A DNA stretch of 64,000 bases, taken from assembly GCF_002258785.1 (NCBI RefSeq), contig NZ_NOYI01000013.1, positions 372,001 through 436,000 of the forward strand, read 5' to 3'. The notes beneath the pieces are model-generated. The model searched no databases. It was not told the DNA's origin and saw nothing but the letters and a program-made list of their open reading frames with translations. This stretch comes from Rhodococcus sp. 06-235-1A (GTDB taxonomy: Bacteria; Actinomycetota; Actinomycetes; Mycobacteriales; Mycobacteriaceae). This document shows, piece by piece, positions 39,995 through 48,060 of this stretch (its first letter is position 1; each line of letters begins with the position of its first letter). Both the position numbers and the translations under genes were made by a program.

Positions 39995-40276
39995 ATGATC
40001 ATCGACTGCAGTGACTGCCTGGTCCGTGACATCGCCTGCGCGGACTGTGTCGTGACGGTCCTTCTCGGGGCACCGGGGATGCCGGCGAGGTCGGATGGAC
40101 GGTGGGTGGGACCACCCTCTCGTATCACCCTCGAGCAGGAGGAACTCGGCGCGATGGGGGTGCTTGCAGATGTCGGTCTCGTGCCCACGCTCAAGCTCGT
40201 GGTGAACGACGACGGCACCACCGAGGTTCCGTTGTTACCGACTCGTGACACACCGGGAGATCAACGCGCCGGCTAG
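39995..40276 (+). CDS. Cys-rich small protein of unknown function (93 aa)
   Basis: Not recognised functionally. The N-terminus carries CSDCLVRDIACADC, a C-x2-C-x6-C-x2-C pattern that could bind zinc or an Fe-S cluster, followed by a hydrophobic VVTVLLGAPG and a C-terminal part with LEQEELGAMGVLADVGLVPTLKLV. No signal peptide. The ATG at 39995 is supported by AAGGA at 7-nt spacing; the much longer open frame upstream runs antisense to the exonuclease gene. It precedes the c-di-AMP riboswitch and the NlpC/P60 genes and is divergent from the exonuclease. Confidence 0.78.
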   Translation: MIIDCSDCLVRDIACADCVVTVLLGAPGMPARSDGRWVGPPSRITLEQEELGAMGVLADVGLVPTLKLVVNDDGTTEVPLLPTRDTPGDQRAG

Positions 40277-40398
40277 TGAGAATCCGGCCGAATTCGCCCG
40301 CTTCGGCGAGTTGGGGTCGACACGGGGGTATGCCATTTCGTAACCTTCCTGAGACCTTGCGGAGTCTCGCCAGTCCAAACCGGAGTGGCGTCGCAAGT

Positions 40399-40541
40399 CA
40401 CCGCCTAATCGTTCACTCGCGAGAGTGTTCGTACCGGGAACCCGATATCTACTGGGGTGAATCCCACTGAGCCACCGACGGTGGCCTGTGGGTAGGGCTG
40501 CTCTTCCCAGCCCGAACCCGTCAGCTAACTCGGTCGGCGGA
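40399..40541 (+). promoter_or_regulatory. Cyclic di-AMP riboswitch (ydaO-yuaA type)
   Basis: Conserved blocks of this RNA class appear in order: CCGCCTAATC at the 5' end, ACCGGGAACCC, GGGGTGAATCC, GGGTAGGGCTGC, then CCGAACCCGTCAGCTAAC and GGTCGGCGG. The 5' CCGCC and 3' GGCGG form the closing stem P1. It ends 29 nt before the GTG of an NlpC/P60 endopeptidase gene, a classical target of ydaO elements in actinobacteria, where c-di-AMP binding switches cell-wall hydrolase expression off. An intrinsic terminator is not obvious downstream. Confidence 0.88.
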
Positions 40542-40570
40542 CGATAGGAAGAAACGGAGCACCATCTTTC

Positions 40571-41125
40571 GTGGCGTCACAACTTTCCAACCGATCATTG
40601 CGTCGAGTTCTCGTAGCCGGAGCGCTCACGGCAGGCGTGGTCATCCTTCCCGCTGCACCCGCAATGGCGGCCCCCCTCACCATTCCCGGCGTCGGAACCT
40701 TCGAGATTCCCGACATCCCGGGCCTTCCTCCCCTCAACATTCCGGGTGTGCCCGCACCGGGCGCTCCGTTGGCTCCCCAGGTCACCCCGGCAGCGAAGGC
40801 CGTTCAGGCTGCTGAGTCCAAGATCGGAGCTCCGTACGTGTACGGCGCTTCGGGCCCGGATTCGTTCGACTGCTCGGGCCTCGTTCAGTGGGCCTACAAG
40901 CAGGCCGGCATCAGCCTGCCCCGTACGAGCTACGACCAGGCAGCCGCGGGTACACCGGTCTCGCAGGCCAACCTGGCTCCCGGCGACGTCGTTTCGTTCT
41001 ACGGCGGCTCGCACTCGGGCATCTACATCGGCGACGGCAACGTCGTGCACGCATCCACGTCCGGCGTCCCGGTCAAGGTTGCTCCGCTTGCCTCGATGCC
41101 GTTCGACGGCGCTCGTCGTTACTGA
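40571..41125 (+). CDS. Secreted NlpC/P60 (C40) peptidoglycan endopeptidase, riboswitch-controlled
   Basis: Cell-wall hydrolase of 184 aa that cuts peptide bonds within muropeptides. Signal peptide with cleavage near AMAAP, a Pro/Gly-rich linker (IPGVGTFEIPDIPGLPPLNIPGVP), then the C40 domain with catalytic Cys101 in FDCSGLVQWAYKQ, His in HSGIYIGDG and the polar third residue in the VVHAS region. The GTG at 40571 follows GGAAGAAACGGAG. It has no coiled-coil or SH3 targeting domain, unlike the neighbour at 41434. Expression should depend on the c-di-AMP riboswitch directly upstream. Confidence 0.9.
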   Translation: MASQLSNRSLRRVLVAGALTAGVVILPAAPAMAAPLTIPGVGTFEIPDIPGLPPLNIPGVPAPGAPLAPQVTPAAKAVQAAESKIGAPYVYGASGPDSFDCSGLVQWAYKQAGISLPRTSYDQAAAGTPVSQANLAPGDVVSFYGGSHSGIYIGDGNVVHASTSGVPVKVAPLASMPFDGARRY

Positions 41126-41157
41126 TTCGAGCGAGCAACGTTCGCTGTGAACGTCCG

Positions 41158-41191
41158 ACAGGGTCGAACCGGGTAATCGGTTCGACCCTGT
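41158..41191 (+). terminator. Terminator after first NlpC/P60 gene
   Basis: A 14-bp perfect stem (41158-41171 and 41178-41191) around GGTAAT is followed by TTGTC, 32 nt after the stop codon. Confidence 0.8.
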
Positions 41192-41288
41192 TGTCGTATC
41201 CGGAGCCGGATGCGTGCGACACGCCGGTCCGGTGGACAGCGGGGCGTCCAGTTCGTAATCTGATCGAGACCTGGCCGATGTTTACTTT

Positions 41289-41300
41289 GTGACCTGTCAC
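41289..41300. promoter_or_regulatory. Dyad GTGAC-CT-GTCAC upstream of ripC-like gene
   Basis: A short inverted repeat in the 308-bp gap between the two NlpC/P60 genes, about 135 nt before the second start codon. GTCAC-type elements resemble part of the MtrA-site consensus used by actinobacterial cell-wall genes, but here they are inverted instead of direct. The rest of the gap (41192-41433) shows no gene and no riboswitch. Confidence 0.25.
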
Positions 41301-41433
41301 CTAGAACCTCCATCGATTTCGGGCCGTGTTCACGTCCGCGCCCGAACGAGCATGAGTAGGGTTCGCTATCGGTCTACTTTTCCAACCGTTGCCTCGCCGA
41401 GGCGGCATGTGTGAGGACGGAGAGTCGCTTTCC

Positions 41434-42495
41434 GTGGCGATATCGAGATCTACCCGAGTGTTGCGGCTGGCCCGTAACGCGGTTGTTGCTGTCACGTTGG
41501 CCGCATGCCTCGCCGTGGTGCCGGCGACGACGGCCCTCGCACAGCCGGGATTCGACTCGGCGTCCGACGCACAGACCAAGCTGTCCGAGCTCTCACGTGA
41601 ATCCGAGCAGACCAACGAATCTCTGCACAACGCTCAGATCGATCTCGACGCCAAGAATCAGCAGCAACTCGACGCGCAGGTCGTCGTCGACCAGAGCCGC
41701 GCAGCACTCGATGCAGCGCAGGCGCAGTTGGCGCAGCTGAAGCCGGCCATGGACAAGGTCGCCAACGTCAACTATCAGGGTGCGCGAACCAATCGACTGT
41801 TTGCCGTCATGGTCAGTGACTCGCCACAGCAGCTGCTCGACCAGATGTCGGCTCTGGACGTGATCTCGGCGGAGACCGCCGACCAGGTCGCTCGGTTCAA
41901 GCAAGCGAGTTCCGATGCCGTGGCGGCCGAGCAGGCCGCGACGACGGCCGCCGATCAGGCACGTGTCGCCGCAGAACAGGCCAAGGTCGTCAGCGACGAT
42001 CTTCAGGCCAAGCAGAGTGAACTTCAGGGGCAGATCGCCGAGGTGATGGCCGCATACAGTGCACTCACGTCCTCGGAGCAGCTCGCTCTCGCCGGATCGG
42101 CCCTACCCGAGGGCTTCGATCCCACGACGATTCTGCAGAGTCTGACTCCCGGGTCCGGTGCCAGCGCGCTACAAGCCGGCCTGACCCAGATCGGCAAGCC
42201 GTACGTGTGGGGCGGAACCGGACCGGACGGCTTCGACTGCTCCGGACTGGTCGTATGGGCATACAAGCAGGTGGGCAAGACGCTCCCGCGGTCGAGCCAG
42301 GCACAGGCCGAAGGCGGAACGCCGGTGGACCAGAAGGATCTGCAGCCGGGAGATGTCGTGTTGTTCTATCCGGACGCGTCGCACGTCGGTATCTACGCCG
42401 GCAACGGCAACGTTCTGCACGCCTCCACGTTCGGAGTCCCCGTCAAGGTGCAGTCGATGGCATCGTTCCCGTACTACGGGGCGCGTCGATACTGA
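41434..42495 (+). CDS. ripC: Secreted NlpC/P60 endopeptidase with coiled-coil domain (RipC-like)
   Basis: Peptidoglycan endopeptidase, 353 aa, at the position of Rv2190c (RipC). Signal peptide ending ALAQP, a long Ala/Gln/Asp-rich coiled coil (about residues 40-210; LDAAQAQLAQLK, AAEQAATTAADQARVAAEQAK), then the C40 domain with catalytic Cys269 (FDCSGLVVWAYKQ) and HVGIYAGNGNVLHAS. In RipC-type proteins the coiled coil receives the activating signal from FtsEX. GTG 41434 gives the best signal peptide; ATG 41407 is an alternative. Its catalytic domain resembles that of the preceding gene closely, which points to duplication. Confidence 0.88.
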   Translation: MAISRSTRVLRLARNAVVAVTLAACLAVVPATTALAQPGFDSASDAQTKLSELSRESEQTNESLHNAQIDLDAKNQQQLDAQVVVDQSRAALDAAQAQLAQLKPAMDKVANVNYQGARTNRLFAVMVSDSPQQLLDQMSALDVISAETADQVARFKQASSDAVAAEQAATTAADQARVAAEQAKVVSDDLQAKQSELQGQIAEVMAAYSALTSSEQLALAGSALPEGFDPTTILQSLTPGSGASALQAGLTQIGKPYVWGGTGPDGFDCSGLVVWAYKQVGKTLPRSSQAQAEGGTPVDQKDLQPGDVVLFYPDASHVGIYAGNGNVLHASTFGVPVKVQSMASFPYYGARRY

Positions 42496-42523
42496 GGTGC
42501 CTCCACGATCGACGAAAACCTGC

Positions 42524-43888
42524 ATGAAACCCTTGTCCGGGATTCGCGTCCTGGTCCGATCCGCGCGAACTCGCTGGATCGCAGTCGTGCTCGTCGCAGT
42601 GGTCGCACTCTCGGTCGTTCTCGTTCTCGGCGACGACAGCGCTGACGGTACATCCGACGCTGCACCCAGCGATGTTTTCGTCGGCGAGGCCCCACCGACC
42701 TACGATCAGCAGCGTCGTGTCGACGTGTCCGTTCTCCTCGACCAGTGGGCCGGTGCAGTTCGCTCCGGCGACGTCGACACTCTGCGTGAGCTGATGGATC
42801 CGCAGGCCGATCCGAGCTTCGTCGAGGCTCAGGTGCGCCGGGCAGCGGTGGTTCCGGCCGTCCCGTTCGCCGACTTCGGCTACGACCTGGGCGACGAACC
42901 GGAAACTCCGGTACCTGCCTCGATTGCGGAACCGCTCCGAGCCGCCGACGTCTGGGCACCCTCGGTGTACTTGCGCTACGCCGTGACGGGACCGGACGCA
43001 TCGCCGACGCGTCGGCCGGTCTCGCTGGTCGTTGCCGAGCGGGACGGCCGATGGCGTCTGGTAGACGACGCGGACCTGCCGCAGTATCGACGCCACACCT
43101 GGCGTGGGCCGTGGGATTTCGGACCGCTGACCGTGCGCTCGGTGCCTACCACTGCCGGTACCTCGGTGGTGGTTGGTCATCCCGACCGGGAACAGTTCGT
43201 CGCGGACCTGGCCGCAGAGCTCCCGTCGGCTACCGCTGCAGTCACCGACTTCTGGGGGGACGACTGGGCGCGAGACGGTCTCGTCTTCGTTGCGTCCTCC
43301 ACCGAGGAGTTCGCCGAGCTGACGGGGTCGGATCCATCAGCCGACGTGGCCGCGGTGACTGTGTCCGACGCGATTGCGGGCGACGGCTCGCGACCGACCG
43401 GTCAGCGAGTGGTGTTCGGTCCGGCTGCCGCGTCGCGGTTGACGCCGTTCACCGTCCGGTCGGTGCTGCGGCACGAGTTGACCCATGTGGCGGCACGGGC
43501 CCGGACGGTGGACGGCACACCGTTGTGGGTCTCGGAGGGGTTCGCCGACTACTCCGGGTACCGCAGTTCCGGTGCCGATTTCGGGCAGCTGGCTCCCACG
43601 CTCGCCGCAATCGTGGCGTCGGGAGGGCCGCCGACCGTACTGCCGAGGGACGAGGACTTCGGTGCCGGTGGTGCCCGGTCGAGTGTGGCCTACGAGTCGG
43701 CGTGGTCGGTGTTCGCGTTCGTCGCCGATCGGTTCGGCGAGTCGTCGCTGCGCAGGCTGTACGAGGCATTGGCGTCGGGACCTGCGTCGGACAGCTCGAT
43801 CGATGTCGGCCTGACGTCGGTGCTGGGAATCGGCCGTGCCCAGTTCATCGTGTCGTGGGGCGACTGGGTGGCTGCTCGGTCGCGCTGA
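42524..43888 (+). CDS. Membrane-anchored putative zinc metallopeptidase
   Basis: 454-residue protein with one N-terminal membrane helix (WIAVVLVAVVALSVVLVL) and an extracellular remainder. About residues 50-190 look like an NTF2- or LppX-like accessory region (LLDQWAGAVRSGDVDTLRELMD). The C-terminal part has HELTH (His317, Glu318, His321) and a downstream Glu338 in SEGFADY, the gluzincin pattern of the peptidase MA superfamily. All zinc ligands are present, so an active protease is likely. The substrate is unknown. ATG 42524 is preferred; a GTG at 42497 would overlap the upstream intergenic region. It lies between ripC and pimB'. Confidence 0.8.
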   Translation: MKPLSGIRVLVRSARTRWIAVVLVAVVALSVVLVLGDDSADGTSDAAPSDVFVGEAPPTYDQQRRVDVSVLLDQWAGAVRSGDVDTLRELMDPQADPSFVEAQVRRAAVVPAVPFADFGYDLGDEPETPVPASIAEPLRAADVWAPSVYLRYAVTGPDASPTRRPVSLVVAERDGRWRLVDDADLPQYRRHTWRGPWDFGPLTVRSVPTTAGTSVVVGHPDREQFVADLAAELPSATAAVTDFWGDDWARDGLVFVASSTEEFAELTGSDPSADVAAVTVSDAIAGDGSRPTGQRVVFGPAAASRLTPFTVRSVLRHELTHVAARARTVDGTPLWVSEGFADYSGYRSSGADFGQLAPTLAAIVASGGPPTVLPRDEDFGAGGARSSVAYESAWSVFAFVADRFGESSLRRLYEALASGPASDSSIDVGLTSVLGIGRAQFIVSWGDWVAARSR

Positions 43889-43898
43889 AGCCGGGCGC

Positions 43899-43904
43899 TA
43901 CGGT
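43899..43904 (+). promoter_or_regulatory. -10 hexamer TACGGT, leaderless promoter of pimB'
   Basis: TACGGT ends 6 nt before the ATG at 43911, with no ribosome binding site between. Confidence 0.45.
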
Positions 43905-43910
43905 TGACCC

Positions 43911-45035
43911 ATGCGTCGTACTTTGCTCGTGACGAACGACTTTCCACCTCGCCCGGGTGGAATCCAGTCCTATCTACACAGCTTCGCCTCGCAGCTGCCC
44001 GCCGACGAGCTCGTGGTCTATGCACCGCGGTGGCGCGGCGACTCGCACGAGAAGTTCGACGCTCGACAGCCGTTCGAGGTGATCAGGCATCCGACGACGC
44101 TGATGTTGCCGACCCCGCTCGTTGCGCGTCGAGCAGCTCGAATTCTGAAGTCGCGAGAGTGCGACTCGGTGTGGTTCGGGGCGTCGGCTCCGTTGGCGGT
44201 GATGTCGTCGTACCTACGCAGGGCCGGGGCGGATCGGATCGTGGCGAGCACACACGGTCACGAGGTCGGATGGTCCATGGTGCCGGGCGGGCGTGCGACA
44301 CTGCGCACGATCGGCGAAAACACGGACGTGGTGACCTACGTCAGCAAGTACACCCGGGGGCGGTTCAGCTCCGCATTCGGTCGGACCGCGGCCCTCGAAC
44401 ATCTGCCGCCCGGGGTCGACACCGATCGCTTCGTCCCGGACGAGGCGGCACGGGCGGAACTTCGCGCGCGCTACGGCCTCGGTGATCGCCCCACCGTTCT
44501 GTGCCTGTCCCGGCTCGTGCCGCGTAAGGGACAGGATTTCCTGATCCGAGCGCTTCCGGGGATACGGCGGGCCGTCGACGGTGCCGTTCTGGTGATCGTC
44601 GGCGGCGGGCCGTACGAGAAGACTCTTCGCGAGCTCGTCCGATCCACCGGAATGGAGCAGCACGTGGTGTTCACCGGCACCGTGCCCTCTGCGGAGCTGG
44701 CCGCCCACCACACCATCGCGGATGTTTTTGCGATGCCGAGCCGCACTCGGGGTGCCGGGCTGGATGTGGAGGGCCTCGGCATCGTCTATCTCGAAGCGTC
44801 CTCGTGCGGTGTGCCCGTCGTTGCCGGTATGTCCGGCGGAGCGCCGGAGGCAGTGCAGCACAACAAGACCGGGCTTGTCGTCGACGGTACGTCGGTCGCG
44901 GACATCACCGACGCGATCGTGAAGATCCTCTCCGATCGCACGCTCGCCGCTCAGATGGGCAACGCCGGACGCGCGTGGGTGGATGCAGAGTGGCGCTGGG
45001 ACGTGCTGACGGAGAAGCTGCGGTCGTTGATCTGA
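43911..45035 (+). CDS. pimB: Phosphatidylinositol mannosyltransferase PimB' (GT4)
   Basis: Adds the second mannose to phosphatidylinositol monomannoside, the base of PIMs, lipomannan and lipoarabinomannan; acts at the inner face of the membrane with GDP-mannose. 374 aa, GT-B fold. N-terminal VTNDFPPRPGGIQSYL (Gly-rich acceptor loop), THGHEVGWS, then LSRLVPRKGQDFLI and the E-x7-E-type nucleotide-sugar motif EGLGIVYLEASSCGVPVVAG. Counterpart of Rv2188c. It converges on fadD15. Confidence 0.93.
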   Translation: MRRTLLVTNDFPPRPGGIQSYLHSFASQLPADELVVYAPRWRGDSHEKFDARQPFEVIRHPTTLMLPTPLVARRAARILKSRECDSVWFGASAPLAVMSSYLRRAGADRIVASTHGHEVGWSMVPGGRATLRTIGENTDVVTYVSKYTRGRFSSAFGRTAALEHLPPGVDTDRFVPDEAARAELRARYGLGDRPTVLCLSRLVPRKGQDFLIRALPGIRRAVDGAVLVIVGGGPYEKTLRELVRSTGMEQHVVFTGTVPSAELAAHHTIADVFAMPSRTRGAGLDVEGLGIVYLEASSCGVPVVAGMSGGAPEAVQHNKTGLVVDGTSVADITDAIVKILSDRTLAAQMGNAGRAWVDAEWRWDVLTEKLRSLI

Positions 45036-45060
45036 TGCTCGTCGCCGCGAGCCGGGCCGC

Positions 45061-46866
45061 CTACCGGGAGTAGATCGACTCGATCTCGTCGGCATACGCC
45101 GCGGTGATGACGTTGCGCTTGAGCTTCATCGTGGGCGTCAGCTCGCCGCTCTCCTCGGAGAAGTCGTGTGGGAGCAGGCGATACTTCTTGATCGACTCCG
45201 CATGCGAGACGGACTTGTTCGCGTCGGCGACGGCAGCATCGATCTCCGCGACGAGATCGGGGTCTTGCTGCAGATCCACCGCGGTGGCCTCGGAAGCCTT
45301 GCCGTGGGCGGACTTCCAGCGATCGAACGCCTCCGGGTCGAGGGTGATGAGCGCGCCGATGAAGGGCTTCTGATCGCCCACGACGACGGCCTGACTGATC
45401 AGTGCGCCTGCCCGAAGTCGGTCTTCGAGACCTGCCGGTGAGACGTTCTTGCCGCCTGCGGTGACGATCAGTTCCTTCTTGCGACCCGAGATCGTGATGT
45501 ATCCGTCCTCGTCGACGCTGCCGAGATCTCCGGTGCGGAACCAGCCGTCGTCGAGCGACTCCGCGGTCGCGTCCTCGTTGCGCCAGTAGCCGTCGAACAC
45601 CACGGGACCGCGAAGCTGGATCTCTCCGTCCTCGGCGATTCGCACCGTGTTGCCCGGCAACGGACGCCCGACGCTGCCCACGCGTTGGAATCCGATGGTG
45701 TTGACGGCGAAGGCTGCGGTGGTTTCGGTCAAGCCGTAGCCCTCGTAGATCGTCACGCCGATGCCCCGGTAGAAGTGGCCGAGACGGGCACCGAGAGGCG
45801 CTCCGCCCGAAATAGCCAGCTCGCACTTGCCACCGAGCGCTGCACGCAACTTGCCGTAGACCAACTTGTCGAAGACAGTGTGCTTGGCGCGCAACACGAT
45901 TCCGGGTCCGCCGGTGTCCTGTGCTTCACTCCAGGCCACTGCGCATTCGGTGGCGAGGTCGAAGATCTTGCCTTTGCCGTCGGAGTGCGCCTTCTGCTTT
46001 GCGGTGTTGAAGACTTTCTCGAACACTCGGGGCACCGAGAGGATGAAGTCCGGTTGGAACGTACCGAACGTCGCAACGAGGTTCGGTATGTCGTTCGTGT
46101 GGCCGAGTGTGACTCCGGCATCGAACGACGCGATGCTCACGGCGCGGGCGAGGACATGCGCGAGCGGAAGGAACATCAGGGTGCTGCGGCCCTGCCTCAT
46201 CAGCGATTTCAGCGACGTCTCACGAATTCCGAGTGATTCGGCGAGCAGGTTGGCATGGGTCAGCTGGACGCCCTTGGGGCGACCGGTGGTACCGGAGGTG
46301 TAGATCAACGTGGCCGGGTCGGACGAGACGAGTGTCGAAACACGTTGATGGACCCGATCTTCGGTGACCTCGGATCCGCCGTCGGTCAACGCCTGGACAG
46401 CGTCGGGACCGGCCGAGTTCTCGATCACGAACGTCTGTCGCACCGACGGTGCAGCTGCCACAACGGATTTCGTCTCCTGCACGTGTGCATCGTTCTCGAG
46501 GATCAGCAGAACCGGTTCGGCGTCTTCGAGGATCCACTCCACCTGCCCGGCCGAGGACGTCTCGTAGATCGGTACCGTCACGCCACCCGCGGCCCAGATC
46601 GCGTAGTCGACCACCGACCATTCGAATCGCGTAGACGACATCAGTGCGACCCGATCGCCCTGCTCGATGCCCGCGGCGATCAGTCCCTGGGCCACGCCCA
46701 CCACCAGGCGCTCGAACTCTGCGGCGGTGACGTCGACCCAGCGCTGGTCGACCAGGCGGCGGAACACCACGGCGTCCGGTGAGGTGCTGGCACGACGGAA
46801 GACGGTATCGACAGCCGAGTCGGTGTCCGCGATTGCGTATGTGGCGGCGACGGTGAACTCGCGCAC
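45061..46866 (-). CDS. fadD15: Long-chain fatty acid--CoA ligase
   Basis: ATP-dependent acyl-CoA synthetase of the ANL superfamily, 601 aa, counterpart of Rv2187 (FadD15). AMP-binding motif YTSGTTGRPKGV, GGAPLGARLGHFYRG, YEGYGLTE, the GDLGSVDEDGYITISGRKKELIV hinge and a C-terminal catalytic Lys region (KYRLLPHDFSEESGELTPTMKLKR). GGAGG precedes the GTG at 46866. It converges on pimB' with a 25-nt gap. Fatty acyl-CoA supply for phospholipid or PIM acylation is plausible from context. Confidence 0.92.
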   Translation of the reverse strand: MREFTVAATYAIADTDSAVDTVFRRASTSPDAVVFRRLVDQRWVDVTAAEFERLVVGVAQGLIAAGIEQGDRVALMSSTRFEWSVVDYAIWAAGGVTVPIYETSSAGQVEWILEDAEPVLLILENDAHVQETKSVVAAAPSVRQTFVIENSAGPDAVQALTDGGSEVTEDRVHQRVSTLVSSDPATLIYTSGTTGRPKGVQLTHANLLAESLGIRETSLKSLMRQGRSTLMFLPLAHVLARAVSIASFDAGVTLGHTNDIPNLVATFGTFQPDFILSVPRVFEKVFNTAKQKAHSDGKGKIFDLATECAVAWSEAQDTGGPGIVLRAKHTVFDKLVYGKLRAALGGKCELAISGGAPLGARLGHFYRGIGVTIYEGYGLTETTAAFAVNTIGFQRVGSVGRPLPGNTVRIAEDGEIQLRGPVVFDGYWRNEDATAESLDDGWFRTGDLGSVDEDGYITISGRKKELIVTAGGKNVSPAGLEDRLRAGALISQAVVVGDQKPFIGALITLDPEAFDRWKSAHGKASEATAVDLQQDPDLVAEIDAAVADANKSVSHAESIKKYRLLPHDFSEESGELTPTMKLKRNVITAAYADEIESIYSR

Positions 46867-46959
46867 GGGATTACCTCCGGATAGAACGGGGAGAACGAAA
46901 GTCGATGTCTCGGCTTCACAGACACTCTAGACCCGGGCTCACGGCGTAGAAATGCGCCT

Positions 46960-47044
46960 CGAGTGGAGCCTGCGGGAACGGCCAGGAAGACGCGAGTGGA
47001 GCCTGCGGGAACGGCCAGGAAGACGCGAGTGGAGCCTGCAGGAC
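46960..47044 (+). repeat. 33-bp tandem repeat, about 2.6 copies, upstream of fadD15
   Basis: Two identical 33-bp units (46960-46992, 46993-47025) and a partial third to about 47044, each beginning CGAGTGGAGCCTGCGGGAACG. The core GAGTGGAGCC(C/T)GCGG(G)AACG is shared with the tandem repeat at 38108-38163. It lies in the 236-bp gap between divergent fadD15 and the gene at 47103, about 95 bp from the fadD15 start. No gene in the array. Confidence 0.92.
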
Positions 47045-47102
47045 CGACTCATGAGAGAGGGGGATGCGCACTGTCTCGGCCCGGATATGTGAAGCTCTGT
47101 CG

Positions 47103-47495
47103 ATGAGCAGTATTCAAGTTGCGGATCAGACATTCGTGGCCGCACCCGGCGAGCGGGTGGCGCAGGCTTTCGCCTCGCCCGAGCGGTGGCGTCGGTGGTG
47201 GCCGGATCTGAACCTGACGATCACCGAAGACCGTGGTGAGAAGGGGATTCGCTGGGCCGTGCGCGGCGGTGTCGTCGGAACGATGGAGCTGTGGCTCGAG
47301 CCTGCGCTCGACGGTGTGATCGTGCACTACTTCTTGCATGCCGAACCCACCGGTGACGTCGAGGTGGCGGCGCACCAGCACACGCGGCGGGTTGCCGGAC
47401 GGGCCATGACGTTCGAGCTCAAGGCAGAGCTGGAGGCCGGGCGGTCTGCAGGTGAGGCACCTCGCCACGTAGCGTCGAGTTCAGCCGGCGAATGA
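47103..47495 (+). CDS. Conserved SRPBCC-like protein (130 aa)
   Basis: Counterpart of Rv2186c. START/polyketide-cyclase-like fold suggested by FVAAPGERVAQAFASPERWRRWWPDL at the N-terminus, typical of SRPBCC proteins (helix-grip fold binding hydrophobic ligands). No membrane segment. The ATG at 47103 matches the start of the domain. It is followed after 130 nt by a second SRPBCC protein and an ArsA-like ATPase on the same strand. Ligand and function unknown. Confidence 0.78.
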   Translation: MSSIQVADQTFVAAPGERVAQAFASPERWRRWWPDLNLTITEDRGEKGIRWAVRGGVVGTMELWLEPALDGVIVHYFLHAEPTGDVEVAAHQHTRRVAGRAMTFELKAELEAGRSAGEAPRHVASSSAGE

Positions 47496-47625
47496 ACCGC
47501 GCGGTACGGTCGGCCGGTTCACATTGTGCAGCGGTGGATCGATCGTGTGAGATAGATCTGCCATCGGTTCCACGACACAGCGAACGAAGCGAACGAAGTA
47601 CCCGAGAGGAAGCGGACGAGAAGTC

Positions 47626-48060
47626 ATGGCGGAGAAAACCCAGAGGTCGATCGTCGTCGAAGCCCCACCGAGCCGGGTCATGGACGTCATCGCCGATTTC
47701 GACGCATATCCCACATGGGTGTCGGCCGCGAAGTCCGTCGAGGTCCTCGAAGTCGGTGCGGACGGACGCGGTAAGCGGGTGAAGTTCGTGCTGGACGCGG
47801 GGATGGTGAAGGACACCTACGAGCTCGAGTACGACTGGGCGGCCGACGGTAACTCGGTGTCGTGGAATCTCGTGTCGGGAGAAATGCAGAAGTCGCAGAA
47901 CGGGTCTTACTCACTGCGCGAGACCGGCAGTGGCACCGATGTGACATACGAGCTCACCGTCGACTTGAACATTCCGATGATCGGCCTGTTCAAGCGCAAG
48001 GCAGAGAAGGTCATCACCGACACTGCACTCAAGGAATTGAAGAAGCGGGTCGAAGGCTGA
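47626..48060 (+). CDS. SRPBCC family protein (144 aa)
   Basis: Counterpart of Rv2185c. The domain fills the protein: VEAPPSRVMDVIADFDAYPTWVSAAKSVEVLE, central VKDTYELEYDWAADG, and the C-terminal helix IPMIGLFKRKAEKVITDTALKELKKRVEG. SRPBCC proteins bind lipids or polyketides; some mycobacterial members bind phosphoinositides or lipids. Ribosome binding site GAGAGGAAGCGG upstream of ATG. Its stop overlaps the proposed CTG start of the next gene, indicating coupling. Confidence 0.85.
   Translation: MAEKTQRSIVVEAPPSRVMDVIADFDAYPTWVSAAKSVEVLEVGADGRGKRVKFVLDAGMVKDTYELEYDWAADGNSVSWNLVSGEMQKSQNGSYSLRETGSGTDVTYELTVDLNIPMIGLFKRKAEKVITDTALKELKKRVEG

Noticed and set aside
40277..40398. Terminator or extra gene between the Cys-rich protein and the riboswitch
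   Set aside because: Small GC-rich stems such as GCCGG/CCGGC occur near 40269-40290, but without a T run or adequate length; no coding frame is convincing.
46939..47145. 68-residue frame with repeated RSRRLHSRLPG units
   Set aside because: It is a translation of the 33-bp tandem repeat, with no start signal or homologue-like sequence.
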